Shown: positions 63,938-64,000 of the stretch, one piece after another | Numbering within the stretch: position 1 is the stretch's first letter | How the letters are laid out: each line of letters begins with the position of its first letter | Assembly (NCBI GenBank): GCA_964007475.1 | Contig: OZ023275.1 | Location: forward strand, 33,274,029 to 33,338,028 | Source of the DNA: Hybos culiciformis | Taxonomy: Eukaryota > Arthropoda > Insecta > Diptera > Hybotidae | DNA: 64,000 bases | Direction: 5' to 3' | Notes under the pieces: model-generated | Told to the model about the DNA's origin: nothing | Databases searched by the model: none | What the model saw: the letters and a program-made list of their open reading frames with translations, nothing else | Made by a program: the position numbers and the translations under genes

Positions 63938-64000
63938 TAAGCTGGTTCTTTATGTAAAAAAAATTATTGGTTCTAAAACTGATATGAAAACTTTGTTATA
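63938..64000. other. Right edge, upstream of the DUF4729-like gene
   Basis: Only 63 bp remain, the start of the promoter or 5' UTR of the minus-strand gene. The rest of the ABCA gene (signature and Walker B of NBD2) must lie beyond this point if the gene is intact. Confidence 0.5.

Noticed and set aside
1..64000. CRISPR arrays, bacterial operons, phage or integron features
   Set aside because: No direct-repeat/spacer arrays; all genes are spliced and of animal type.
1..64000. tRNA and rRNA genes
   Set aside because: No paired A-box/B-box with a cloverleaf and no conserved rRNA segments were recognised by eye; a covariance search could still find diverged small RNAs.

Overview
The window is eukaryotic and very AT-rich. 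It has short GT-AG introns, long homopolymer runs, poly-Asn-rich coding sequence and insect-type gene families (insect defensins, a Drosophila stargazin-like TARP, kainate-clade glutamate receptors, an arthropod-type DUF4729-like protein). It is best read as an insect nuclear scaffold. The order is not certain; an AT-rich holometabolan such as a beetle or lacewing would fit. A run of 200 N at 37811-38010 marks a scaffold gap. All gene models were built by hand from reading frame, splice sites and phase. Every closed model sums to a multiple of three with matching phases.

Layout, left to right. (1) 1-4649: non-coding, with one copy of a 257-bp inverted-repeat MITE. (2) 4650-13589 (+): a stargazin-like/TARP calcium-channel gamma-type protein, 7 exons, 847 aa. 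It converges on (3) 14209-17976 (-), an OFD1-like LisH/coiled-coil centriolar protein, 6 exons, 922 aa. That gene is head-to-head, across a 760-bp shared promoter interval, with (4) 18737-21875 (+), NUB1, 6 exons, 609 aa. (5) 21876-35347: about 13.5 kb with no gene I can support. (6) 35348-39475 (-): three two-exon genes for secreted proteins that each carry two fused six-cysteine CS-alpha-beta defensin domains. (7) 40722-62337 and beyond (+): an ABCA1-type full ABC transporter, 17 exons seen (1760 aa), still open inside its second nucleotide-binding domain. (8) In its 14.3-kb fourth intron, on the opposite strand, a complete kainate-type ionotropic glutamate receptor (45472-54691, 17 exons, 891 aa) is followed by a second intact copy of its last six exons only (42248-44421). 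(9) 62382-63937 (-): a DUF4729-like zinc-finger-type protein, 4 exons, 343 aa, apparently nested in the next ABCA intron.

The main points for a second look are these. First, the duplicated 3' half of the glutamate receptor (pore loop, M3, S2, M4, tail) keeps every splice phase and reading frame but has no 5' half. This suggests alternative 3' cassettes sharing one amino-terminal half, or a partial gene duplicate. Second, there is a cluster of bi-domain defensins with duplicated promoters. Third, a stack of repeats sits in ABCA intron 4: a roughly 190-bp near-perfect palindrome, a 31-bp tandem repeat and a MITE with an exact 9-bp target duplication. Fourth, the ABCA extracellular domain has a low-complexity insert with a furin-like RRKR site.
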